Below the pieces are notes generated by a model that saw only the letters and a program-made list of their open reading frames with translations, did no database searches and was not told the origin of the DNA. From NCBI GenBank assembly GCA_003662485.1, contig QMYD01000018.1, positions 1-12,598 on the forward strand: a stretch of 12,598 nucleotides of DNA, written 5' to 3'. This document shows, one piece after another, positions 1 to 6,178 of this stretch; the stretch's first letter is position 1; every line of letters starts with the position of its first letter. The DNA comes from Candidatus Hecatellales archaeon. GTDB taxonomy: Archaea > Thermoproteota > Bathyarchaeia > Hecatellales > Hecatellaceae. The position numbers and the translations under genes are program-made.

Positions 1-3
1 CCT

Positions 4-1131
4 GTGGAGAAGGCTGCCGTCCAAGTAGAAGGACTAACAAAAAAATTCGGAAACACCACAGCCGTAAACAACATAACCTTCCAAGTAAACAAAGGAGAAT
101 TCTTCGTAATCGTAGGACCAAGCGGCTGCGGTAAGACAACAACTTTAAGGTGTATCAGTGGCTTAGAGAAGCCGGATGCAGGAAAAATCTACATCAACGG
201 CGTAAACGTGGTTGATTTACCCCCTCATAGAAGGGGGCTTTCCATGGTGTTTCAGAACTTCGCCATCTTCCCCCATAAAACTGTAGGTGAAAATATTGCT
301 TTCGGCTTGAGGATGAAGGGCTATAAGAGGGATCAAATCAAGAGTGAGGTTGTTGAAATCGCTCGGATACTTGGCATTGAAGACATTTTAAACCGTAGGC
401 CTGACGAGTTGAGCGTAGGTCAGCTTCAGAGAGTTGCCCTCGCCCGCTCCCTGGTTATTAAGCCTGACATTCTGCTTTTCGATGAACCCCTAGGAAACCT
501 TCACTACAGGCTCCAGCAGAAGGTGATGATGGAGCTTAAGGAACTCCATAGGAAGCTCGGACTAACCTTCATATATGTTACGCATAGTCAGGAGCAGGCT
601 ATGACCCTTGCCACGAAGATCATGGTGATGAACCTGGGCGTAATCGAGCAGATAGGTCCTCCAACCGAGATTTACGAGAATCCAGCCTCAGTTTTTGTTG
701 CTAAGTTTATTGGTGAGATCAACATGCTTAGGGGGGATGTTGTTGGCGTTAAGGGAGAATATGCAAAGGTTAAAACGGATATAGGGGAATTTGAGGGAAC
801 CCTCAGGGGTAGGGAGCTAAAGGGTAAGCACATTGCCTATGCTGTTAGACCTGAGAAAATGTTCATTGGGGAGGAGGCTAAGGAGTGCAGCAACCACGTT
901 GAAGCGGAATTCATAGGTGAACTACATAGGGGTTCCGACATTTTATACCTTGTCCAGCTTAAGGATGGAAGCGAGTTTAAGGTGGTAAAGAAGGGGGGAG
1001 AGGCTCCAAACCTCAGAATTCAGCCTGGTGAAAGAATACTTATCGGATGGCATTCGGAGGATGCTTTGCTCCTAGATAAGCCTAGTGTGATTAGCGGAAT
1101 AGACATCGACAGAATAATCCTCGGGGAATAA
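4..1131 (+). CDS. ABC transporter ATP-binding protein, MalK/PotA-like
   Basis: This is the cytoplasmic ATPase of an importer; the cargo is unknown because the permease and binding-protein genes are not in the window. Residues 1-235 form the nucleotide-binding domain: Walker A GPSGCGKT (38-45), Q-loop Gln84, Walker B ending in Asp160-Glu161, and H-loop His194. The rest, to residue 375, resembles the C-terminal TOBE/OB regulatory domain of the sugar, polyamine or iron uptake ATPases, and the length fits that group. Two conserved motifs are altered: the signature reads LSVGQ instead of LSGGQ (Val138), and the D-loop reads GNLH, with His167 where Asp is usual. The start is a GTG at base 4. Only three bases lie upstream, so an earlier start cannot be excluded, but the N-terminus lines up with typical family starts. 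It is probably co-transcribed with the oxidoreductase gene 10 bases downstream. Confidence 0.9.
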   Translation: MEKAAVQVEGLTKKFGNTTAVNNITFQVNKGEFFVIVGPSGCGKTTTLRCISGLEKPDAGKIYINGVNVVDLPPHRRGLSMVFQNFAIFPHKTVGENIAFGLRMKGYKRDQIKSEVVEIARILGIEDILNRRPDELSVGQLQRVALARSLVIKPDILLFDEPLGNLHYRLQQKVMMELKELHRKLGLTFIYVTHSQEQAMTLATKIMVMNLGVIEQIGPPTEIYENPASVFVAKFIGEINMLRGDVVGVKGEYAKVKTDIGEFEGTLRGRELKGKHIAYAVRPEKMFIGEEAKECSNHVEAEFIGELHRGSDILYLVQLKDGSEFKVVKKGGEAPNLRIQPGERILIGWHSEDALLLDKPSVISGIDIDRIILGE

Positions 1132-1141
1132 AGGGGTTTAA

Positions 1142-1813
1142 ATGTCAGGCCGGTTTAAATACCTTTTTTCGCCTTTAAAGATTAGAAATGTTATTCTAAA
1201 GAATAGGATTGTTTTTCTCCCCCACCTAACCTTATATGCCACAGAGGATGGGCTGCCCAGCGAAAGGCATGCCTACTATTTCGCTGAGAGGGCTAAGGGT
1301 GGTGCAGCCTTAATCGTCATGGAGGTTCAAGCTGTAAGCCCTGAGGGTAAGGGCTTCCCTGCTGTTCACGCCTACGATAGGAGGGCTGTTGAGGGTTGGA
1401 GGAAAATCGCAGACATGGTTCACCAGTATGATGCCAAAATCTTCGGTCAGATCCACCATTGGGGTAATCTTTCCTGGGGGGCCCTAACTTGGCTTCCAAC
1501 TCTTTCAGCCTCCCCAATCCCAGACATGCTCATCCGTGAAATTCCTAAAGAGATGGATGTTGAGGAAATTAAGGCTGTAAGCAGGAGGTTTGCTGAGGCG
1601 GCCAGAAACCTCAAGGATGGAGGCTTCGATGGAGTTGAAATTTCAAGTTTTAACCATGTGGGCATCCATAGGGTTTTCAACTCCCCATACTATAACAGGC
1701 GCACGGACGAGTATGGTGGAAGCCTGGAAAACCGTTTAAGGTTTGGAATTGAAACCATCGAGGCGGTTAGGGAAGCCGTTGGCGAAGACTTCGTGGTGGG
1801 AGTTAGGCTCTGA
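1142..1813 (+). CDS. Old yellow enzyme-type oxidoreductase, N-terminal part, ended by in-frame TGA
   Basis: This is the first 223 residues of an NADH:flavin oxidoreductase of the 2,4-dienoyl-CoA reductase/trimethylamine dehydrogenase family. It covers roughly the first six strands of the FMN-binding TIM barrel. Family landmarks are an N-terminal FSPLKIRN-like start, a QIHHWG strand corresponding to the usual QLxHxG, and NRRTDEYGGSLENR near residues 185-200. The usual His-x-x-His or Tyr-x-x-His active-site pair is not complete: the segment reads VEISSFNH, keeping His172 but with Ser at the earlier positions. The frame runs on in phase after the TGA into the rest of the enzyme. Alone, this fragment would be a partial barrel that cannot be expected to fold as a working enzyme. 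The ATG follows AAAGGGG and lies 10 bases after the ABC ATPase stop. Family assignment is sure; whether a full-length product is made is not. Confidence 0.85.
   Translation: MSGRFKYLFSPLKIRNVILKNRIVFLPHLTLYATEDGLPSERHAYYFAERAKGGAALIVMEVQAVSPEGKGFPAVHAYDRRAVEGWRKIADMVHQYDAKIFGQIHHWGNLSWGALTWLPTLSASPIPDMLIREIPKEMDVEEIKAVSRRFAEAARNLKDGGFDGVEISSFNHVGIHRVFNSPYYNRRTDEYGGSLENRLRFGIETIEAVREAVGEDFVVGVRL
1811..1813 (+). other. In-frame TGA inside the oxidoreductase reading frame
   Basis: The TGA is codon 224 of an otherwise open 650-codon frame (1142-3091). It falls after GVRL and before LDELMEGG, where relatives usually have serine (RLSxDE or RLSLDE). A single C-to-G change from TCA would create it. 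TGA also serves as an ordinary stop in this window, ending the epimerase gene (4308-4310) and the DUF362 gene, so general reassignment is unlikely. A weak 5-bp stem can be drawn from GGCTC before the TGA and GAGCT after it. I see no convincing selenocysteine insertion element, and only 7 bases separate this gene's end from the next gene. Confidence 0.85.
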
Positions 1814-1825
1814 CTCGACGAGCTC

Positions 1826-3091
1826 ATGGAGGGCGGGTACACGATTAAAGAGGGAATAGAAATAGCGAGGAGGCTAGAGGCAACAGGGAAAATAGACTAT
1901 ATTAGCACGGATCTGGGCGCCGCAGACATCCTCCACATGAATCTTCCCCCAAGCTCCATACCTCCAGGCTACGCCCTTGAATTCATAGCCAACGTGAAAA
2001 GCGAAGTGAAGCTTCCAGTAATAGCCTTCGGGAGAATAAACGATCCTGTTCAGGCTGAAAGCATCTTGGAGGAGGGGAAGGCGGATCTTATTGGAATGGC
2101 TAGAGCCCTGATTGCCGATCCTGAGCTTCCGGTTAAGGCGAGGGAGGGGAGGCTTGAGGACATAAGGGCTTGCGTGGCCTGTAATCAGGGCTGCGTGTGG
2201 AGGGTTTTTGCCAGGCTTCCTATAACGTGCATTCAGAATCCTGCGGCGGGCAGGGAAAGGGAGCTTGGAATAGGCAGCCTGAAGCCTGCAGCCGTGAAGA
2301 AGAGGGTCGTGGTGGTGGGTGGGGGGCCTGGAGGCCTGAAAACGGCTGAAATAGCCGCACTTAGAGGCCACAGGGTAACCCTCTTCGAAAGGCTTGGGGA
2401 GCTTGGAGGCCAGGTAAATATAGCATCGAGGATTCCAAGCAGGGAGGAGCTTAGCGGAATAGTGAGATATCTGACCTATCGCCTAGAAAAGCTCGGCGTG
2501 GATGTTAGGTTGAACGTGGAGGCAGATGTTGAAGTCATCAAGGGGGAGGAGCCAGACGTCGTAGTCGTAGCCACAGGCTCTACCCCAACGGTTCCCCAGA
2601 TACCTGGAGCTGAAAACCTTGTAGACGTTGCAAGCGTTCTCAGAGGTGAAGCAAAGGTTGGGGATAAGGTTCTCCTCCTCGACCTAGACGGCCACTGGGC
2701 TGCAGCTGGCACAGCTGAATACCTTGTGGAGAGGGGGAAAGAGGTAACCATAGTCACACCCCTAATGTATGTTGGCGTCGACATAGATTTCCCAAGCCTA
2801 ATTCCCTTATATCGGAAATTTTATGAGAAGGGTGTAAACATGTTGCCGAACACCATGGTTAAGGAGGTTAAAGGCGAAACCGTGATATGCGCAGACGTTT
2901 ATTCTGGGAGGGAGAAAACCATCGAAGGCATCGACACTATAGTGGCTGCAGCTGGAGGTAAAGCTAACGACCAGCTTTTCAAAAGCCTGAAAGGCCTATT
3001 TAGGGAGGTTTACGCTGTTGGAAGCTGCGTTGCCCCCCGAAGGATAGAAATGGCAATCTATGAGGGAGAAATGGTCGGGAGAAAAATATAG
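1826..3091 (+). CDS. Old yellow enzyme-type oxidoreductase, C-terminal part (barrel end, 4Fe-4S, FAD/NAD domains)
   Basis: This is the continuation, in the same phase, of the interrupted oxidoreductase. Numbering through the TGA, it holds the last strands of the TIM barrel, the 4Fe-4S cysteines C344-x2-C347-x3-C351-x11-C363 with the usual spacing, an FAD-binding GGGPGG fingerprint at 393-398, and a second dinucleotide-binding half. That second half begins LLLDLDGHWAAAGTAEYL, a form typical of trimethylamine dehydrogenase-like members. Electrons in this family pass from NAD(P)H or substrate through FAD and the cluster to FMN. The first ATG after the stop is at 1826 and has no Shine-Dalgarno sequence, so independent translation is doubtful. 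The frame starts open at 1814. The gene ends with TAG, 7 bases before the convergent hydrolase gene's stop. Uninterrupted conservation after the TGA implies the nonsense codon is recent, an error, or read through. Confidence 0.85.
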   Translation: MEGGYTIKEGIEIARRLEATGKIDYISTDLGAADILHMNLPPSSIPPGYALEFIANVKSEVKLPVIAFGRINDPVQAESILEEGKADLIGMARALIADPELPVKAREGRLEDIRACVACNQGCVWRVFARLPITCIQNPAAGRERELGIGSLKPAAVKKRVVVVGGGPGGLKTAEIAALRGHRVTLFERLGELGGQVNIASRIPSREELSGIVRYLTYRLEKLGVDVRLNVEADVEVIKGEEPDVVVVATGSTPTVPQIPGAENLVDVASVLRGEAKVGDKVLLLDLDGHWAAAGTAEYLVERGKEVTIVTPLMYVGVDIDFPSLIPLYRKFYEKGVNMLPNTMVKEVKGETVICADVYSGREKTIEGIDTIVAAAGGKANDQLFKSLKGLFREVYAVGSCVAPRRIEMAIYEGEMVGRKI

Positions 3092-3098
3092 GGGTGGC

Positions 3099-3797
3099 CT
3101 ACTCTAAGATTGCCACAGGCCTTATGGGCGAGGCTGTTGCACCAACTAGTTTTAATGGGAAGGCTATAAACCTGAAACGCTTGCCCACAAGCTTATCCAA
3201 GTTGCAGAGATTTTCGAAGCAGAGAATCTTCTTTTCCTTTAAAACCTCGTCGGCGGGGAATTCTCCCCTGGCTATGTTTTTCGAGCAGTCTGCGGCTGGA
3301 CCGTCGAAGCCCACTCCAACCACTCCTTTCTCCGCCAGCCACCTTGCTGTTTCAGCGTTGATGCCTTGGAAGGGTTCAAGCACGTATTCCAGCTTGGCGT
3401 TGGTATGCCTGTCATAGTGTCCAATGCAGAAAAGCACGATGTCTCCCTCCCTGATTTCAAGCCCTGTTTTCCTGCAGTACTCTTCAATATCCTTCACGGT
3501 GATGGCTTCCCCCGGCGGCACATGCCTCGCATCAATGCACACTGCTTCCCGGTAGAATAGTTCCAGCGGCAGCTGGTCCACCGATTTCCCATTAGGGTCT
3601 AGGTGTAACGGAGCGTCCACATGGGTTGTACCATGGTCGCAGAGGATTATCCCCCGGGTTTCAAAGGAAAGCTTATAGCGTCTCTTAGTCTCTTCATGGG
3701 TAGTATATGGGAATATGTAGGTTTTAAGGTGGCCTGGCCACACAGTCATACCCGTAAAAATGGGCTGGGACAAGTCTATTATTTTCAGCCTGCTCAC
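3099..3797 (-). CDS. Cyclase family metal-dependent hydrolase (kynurenine formamidase-like)
   Basis: This is a member of the cyclase family (PF04199), which includes kynurenine formamidase and isatin hydrolase. Relatives hydrolyse amide or lactam bonds using Mn or Zn in the cytoplasm; the substrate here cannot be told. Visible marks are the N-terminal IIDLSQPI strand, the metal-binding motif HGTTHVDAPLH near residues 55-65 (usual form HxGTHxDAPxH), a second-half FDGPAAD, and the C-terminal FPLKLVGATASPIRP, close to the common P...GxxxSPxR ending. At about 232 residues it has the expected size. I take the GTG at 3797, giving MSRLKIIDL; a TTG two codons upstream (3803) is equally possible, and neither has a clear ribosome-binding site. 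It converges on the oxidoreductase gene (7-base gap) and diverges from the epimerase gene. No tryptophan-degradation genes are nearby, so a kynurenine role is only a family-level guess. Confidence 0.85.
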   Translation of the reverse strand: MSRLKIIDLSQPIFTGMTVWPGHLKTYIFPYTTHEETKRRYKLSFETRGIILCDHGTTHVDAPLHLDPNGKSVDQLPLELFYREAVCIDARHVPPGEAITVKDIEEYCRKTGLEIREGDIVLFCIGHYDRHTNAKLEYVLEPFQGINAETARWLAEKGVVGVGFDGPAADCSKNIARGEFPADEVLKEKKILCFENLCNLDKLVGKRFRFIAFPLKLVGATASPIRPVAILE

Positions 3798-3865
3798 CCC
3801 CAATTTTCAACTAAATCCTAAAGGGCTAAAGCAGCTATTAGCAGTTGTGGTTGGAGGGGAATCTC

Positions 3866-3908
3866 TTAAAACAACACTTAAATGTAAATTTTACGCTTAA
3901 TGTGGGAG
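3866..3908 (+). promoter_or_regulatory. Candidate promoter and ribosome-binding site of the epimerase gene
   Basis: TTAAAA at 3866-3871 could act as an archaeal TATA box, placing transcription start near 3894. GGGAG at 3904-3908 lies 6 bases before the ATG at 3915. A second AT-rich candidate (TTAAAT, 3878-3883) would start transcription too close to, or inside, the ribosome-binding site. Judged from position and composition only. Confidence 0.4.
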
Positions 3909-3914
3909 AGGAAA

Positions 3915-4310
3915 ATGATCCTGAAAATAGACCATATAGGTGTAGTGGTGCGGGATATTGAGGAGGCCCTAAAAGTTTACAGGGATGTCTTAGGGCTGAA
4001 GGTTTCCCACGTTGAGGTTATGGAAGAGGCTAAGGTTAAGCTTGCCTTCCTACCGGTAGGCGAGGTAATGATTGAACTGCTGGAGCCCACCGACGGGGAA
4101 ATAGGAGAGTTCCTTGAAAGGGAGGGAGAAGGCTTCCACCACATAGCCTTCAAGGTTGAAAATATTCGTGAAATGCTTTCGAGGCTGAAGGAGGCTGGGA
4201 TAAAGCTTCAGGATGAGGAGCCAAGAAAGGGTTCTAGGGGAACCTTAATCGCCTTCCTAGACCCGGAGTCTACCATGGGAATACGGATTGAACTGGTTCA
4301 GGAGTCCTGA
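3915..4310 (+). CDS. mce: Methylmalonyl-CoA epimerase (vicinal oxygen chelate family)
   Basis: It interconverts the 2R and 2S forms of methylmalonyl-CoA, linking propionyl-CoA carboxylase to methylmalonyl-CoA mutase in the cytoplasm. The 131-residue protein has the two βαβββ modules of the family. It opens with KIDHIGVVV, and likely metal ligands are His7, Glu54 (in MIELLEP), His76 (in GFHHIAF) and Glu126 (in IELVQ). The usual GEGxHHIAF block and the FLDPESTMG block near the end are both present. ATG 3915 is chosen over the in-frame ATG at 3900 because it gives the typical start and has GGGAG six bases upstream; the earlier start would add MWERK. Mutase and carboxylase genes are absent here, but BioY and BirA close by fit use of a biotin-dependent carboxylase. 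Its TGA stop overlaps the convergent DUF362 gene by 13 bases. A related glyoxalase-fold enzyme is a weaker alternative. Confidence 0.88.
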   Translation: MILKIDHIGVVVRDIEEALKVYRDVLGLKVSHVEVMEEAKVKLAFLPVGEVMIELLEPTDGEIGEFLEREGEGFHHIAFKVENIREMLSRLKEAGIKLQDEEPRKGSRGTLIAFLDPESTMGIRIELVQES

Positions 4311-5485
4311 TCCACCACCCTACTCTTGTAGGTTGACGGTTTCTTCTCGGCTATGAACTGCCTTATCCCTTTAACTATTTCCCAGCCTGTGGGTGGGCAG
4401 CCCTCAACGTGAGGATACCCCTTCTTAAAGGCACAGTTGCCAATAGTTAGAACCCTTTCAGCACCCTCGGGGGGCTTCACATCCAAGCCTACCAAAATGT
4501 AGAGTTCAGGTACCTTACTTATTTCCGAGGCTTTAGCCATCCTGTATACGGCTGTTGAAAGGGTTCCAAGACAGCCTGAGCAGGCTTTACCCTTTAGAAT
4601 CTTAATGTTTGGTCCTACTTCCGGAACGGTTGGAGCAGGCTTAAACCTTCTAAGAACCTCTTCAACTCTGAGGCCTCTAACCTCAAGCTCTTCAAGGTGG
4701 AGGGGGCCTACGCCGAGTTCTGAGGCAAACCTTATATGGTTTATTTCCTGAGGGTTGAAGCCCATAACAGCTGAGGTTACGGCGTCAACGGCTACACGAT
4801 TAAAGCCTGCCAGAATTAAACCCATGTTTACGGGTTCTCCATCAGCAGGTCCAGGCCCCTCCATACCCACGGTTCCATCCATAACGTTAAAGTGGCAGGG
4901 AACCACCGTGTTATATTCAGCTATGGCTATGTCGAGGCCGGGCATGCTCGGGTCATCCGTCCTTACCATGTGAAGTTTAACCTTCTCCTTCCCGGGAAGC
5001 AGGCCTTTAAGGTTCTTGAGGGATAAGGATACCGTGGTTTGCATGTGGGTTTTCATTACAGGTATGTTTATGACCTTGTCGCATTCGAAGGGAAGCCTGG
5101 CAACCCTCACCTTTCTCAGATATCTTGCTCCCGGTATTTCAACCTCTTGGAATGGAGTTTCATCAAGGCTTACAAGTTCTCCTCCAGCCTCCCTAACGCT
5201 TTCAATTTCCGTTATCTGGAAAACTTCTTTGACATCGTATCCCCATGAAGGGCTTTCAGCTACGTACACTTTTTTAGCTCCAGCCTCATAGCAGAGCTTC
5301 ACCAGAGCCTTAGTAACCTCAGGATTCGTTGTAGCCCCCGTTGTATAATGCTTTGGATGGCCTAGGTTAGGCTTTAGCAAAACCTTTTCTCCAGGTTTGA
5401 CCACCCTATCCATCCCGCCAAGCAGTTTTACAGCCTTAACCACAGCATCTTCAACATTACCATTACAGCGGACGATGGAAACCAT
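4298..5485 (-). CDS. DUF362 domain protein with C-terminal four-cysteine (putative Fe-S) tail
   Basis: The biochemical function is unknown. Residues 1 to about 280 match DUF362 (PF04015): an N-terminal MVSIVRC strand, VLLKPNLG, the central VINIPVMKTHMQTTVSLSLKNLKG block, and DGTVGMEGPGP. Many DUF362 proteins carry a ferredoxin-type domain; this one does not. Its tail instead has C302-x2-C305 (ACSGCLGT), C351 in GNCA, and C363 in VEGCPPTG. That order recalls the CxxC, GxCA and GCPP cluster ligands of NuoB and hydrogenase small subunits, so a 4Fe-4S cluster is plausible but inferred. I chose ATG 5485 because MVSIVRC is the normal family start; a TTG at 5515 would add ten residues of no clear family match. 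The gene lies upstream in position of, and on the same strand as, bioY, whose stop is 84 bases away from this start. It may be read through from bioY. Confidence 0.82.
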   Translation of the reverse strand: MVSIVRCNGNVEDAVVKAVKLLGGMDRVVKPGEKVLLKPNLGHPKHYTTGATTNPEVTKALVKLCYEAGAKKVYVAESPSWGYDVKEVFQITEIESVREAGGELVSLDETPFQEVEIPGARYLRKVRVARLPFECDKVINIPVMKTHMQTTVSLSLKNLKGLLPGKEKVKLHMVRTDDPSMPGLDIAIAEYNTVVPCHFNVMDGTVGMEGPGPADGEPVNMGLILAGFNRVAVDAVTSAVMGFNPQEINHIRFASELGVGPLHLEELEVRGLRVEEVLRRFKPAPTVPEVGPNIKILKGKACSGCLGTLSTAVYRMAKASEISKVPELYILVGLDVKPPEGAERVLTIGNCAFKKGYPHVEGCPPTGWEIVKGIRQFIAEKKPSTYKSRVVDQDS

Positions 5486-5569
5486 TCTTTGCTCTGCACT
5501 AAAGTTTCTCTTCAAATTTTCTACACACCCCTTGGCTATGCTAGAAAGATTATGTTGAAGGCTATAAGC

Positions 5570-6133
5570 TTACCCTTGAAGGTTTGACAGCCTAACCCTC
5601 AGACTCTCTATGGAGCGGGACTTTGAGGCTAAAAAAGCCAGGAAAATTTTTAGGGTATCCCCCGGAATGAAGGGGAGCACGCCTAGGGTTAAAGCCTCCA
5701 TAAAGCCTAGCCCTTCACCATAAATTGTGTTCATTAAAATCCAAAGCTGGAGTGTTCCCCCAGCATAAATGATGATTGTGGCTGTGGTTAAACCTGTGAG
5801 AGTTCGGAGGGGCCTACCAGCCTTGCAGACTCTCCCAGCCACGTAGGCGGCGGGAATGAAGGCTGCAAGGTAGCCTCCGGTGGGCCCAAACAGCACGCCT
5901 ATTCCTGCCTTCCCCCCAGCGAAGACGGGTAGCCCAAGGCAGCCAAGCAAAACGTATAAGGCCTGGCTTAGGGCTGCAAGCCTCCCCCCGAGAATTAAGG
6001 CTGAAAGGTAGATGAAGAAGGTTTGAAGTGTTACTGGTATGGGTGTTAAGGGTAAGGGGATGTAAACGTAAGCTCCTAGCGCTGTTAAAGCTGCAAAAAC
6101 CGATGCTAAAGATGTTTCGTAAGCCTTTAGCAT
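5570..6133 (-). CDS. bioY: Biotin transporter BioY (ECF substrate-binding subunit)
   Basis: This is the membrane-embedded biotin-binding subunit of an energy-coupling factor importer. The 187 residues are mostly hydrophobic, with about six membrane segments. Family blocks are easy to see: PIPVTLQTFF near residues 30-40, LYVLLGCLGLPVFAGG near 60-75, GVLFGPTGGYLAAF near 80-95, and the late LPFIPGDTLKIFLAFL. The length is typical. No bioM/bioN or ecfAAT genes are in the window, so the energising subunits must come from elsewhere, or BioY works alone as reported for some bacteria. The ATG is preceded directly by GGGAGG, closer than a normal Shine-Dalgarno site, and a TATA-like box lies about 26 bases upstream, suggesting a leaderless or very short-leader message. 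It diverges from birA, which attaches the imported biotin, and implies a need to take up biotin. Confidence 0.95.
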   Translation of the reverse strand: MLKAYETSLASVFAALTALGAYVYIPLPLTPIPVTLQTFFIYLSALILGGRLAALSQALYVLLGCLGLPVFAGGKAGIGVLFGPTGGYLAAFIPAAYVAGRVCKAGRPLRTLTGLTTATIIIYAGGTLQLWILMNTIYGEGLGFMEALTLGVLPFIPGDTLKIFLAFLASKSRSIESLRVRLSNLQG

Positions 6134-6139
6134 CCTCCC

Positions 6140-6174
6140 AAAGCCTAAAGCCTACTTTAAAAGCCGGATATATA
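6140..6174. promoter_or_regulatory. Divergent bioY/birA promoter region
   Basis: The 45-base gap between the bioY ATG (6133) and the birA TTG (6179) holds CTTTTAAAG on one strand and its complement on the other (6155-6163). The TTTAAA core is its own complement and sits about 20-30 bases from both starts, so it could serve as TATA box in both directions. A second AT box, TATATA (6169-6174), could instead serve bioY with a short leader. A tandem AAAGCCT repeat occupies 6140-6153 and could be an operator. BirA here lacks a DNA-binding domain, so any repressor must be another protein. Confidence 0.5.
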
Positions 6175-6178
6175 GGTA

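Noticed and set aside
1801..1835. Stem drawn around the in-frame TGA as a selenocysteine insertion element.
   Set aside because: The stem is only 4-5 bp with a G-U pair and lacks the features of bacterial or archaeal SECIS elements; relatives have Ser rather than Cys here.
1874..2371. Long open frame on the minus strand opposite the oxidoreductase.
   Set aside because: It is a shadow of the plus-strand gene, whose cluster and FAD motifs are clear; the reverse protein has no family features.
6140..6178. BirA as the repressor acting on the bioY/birA gap.
   Set aside because: This BirA has no N-terminal helix-turn-helix, so it cannot act as a classical biotin repressor.
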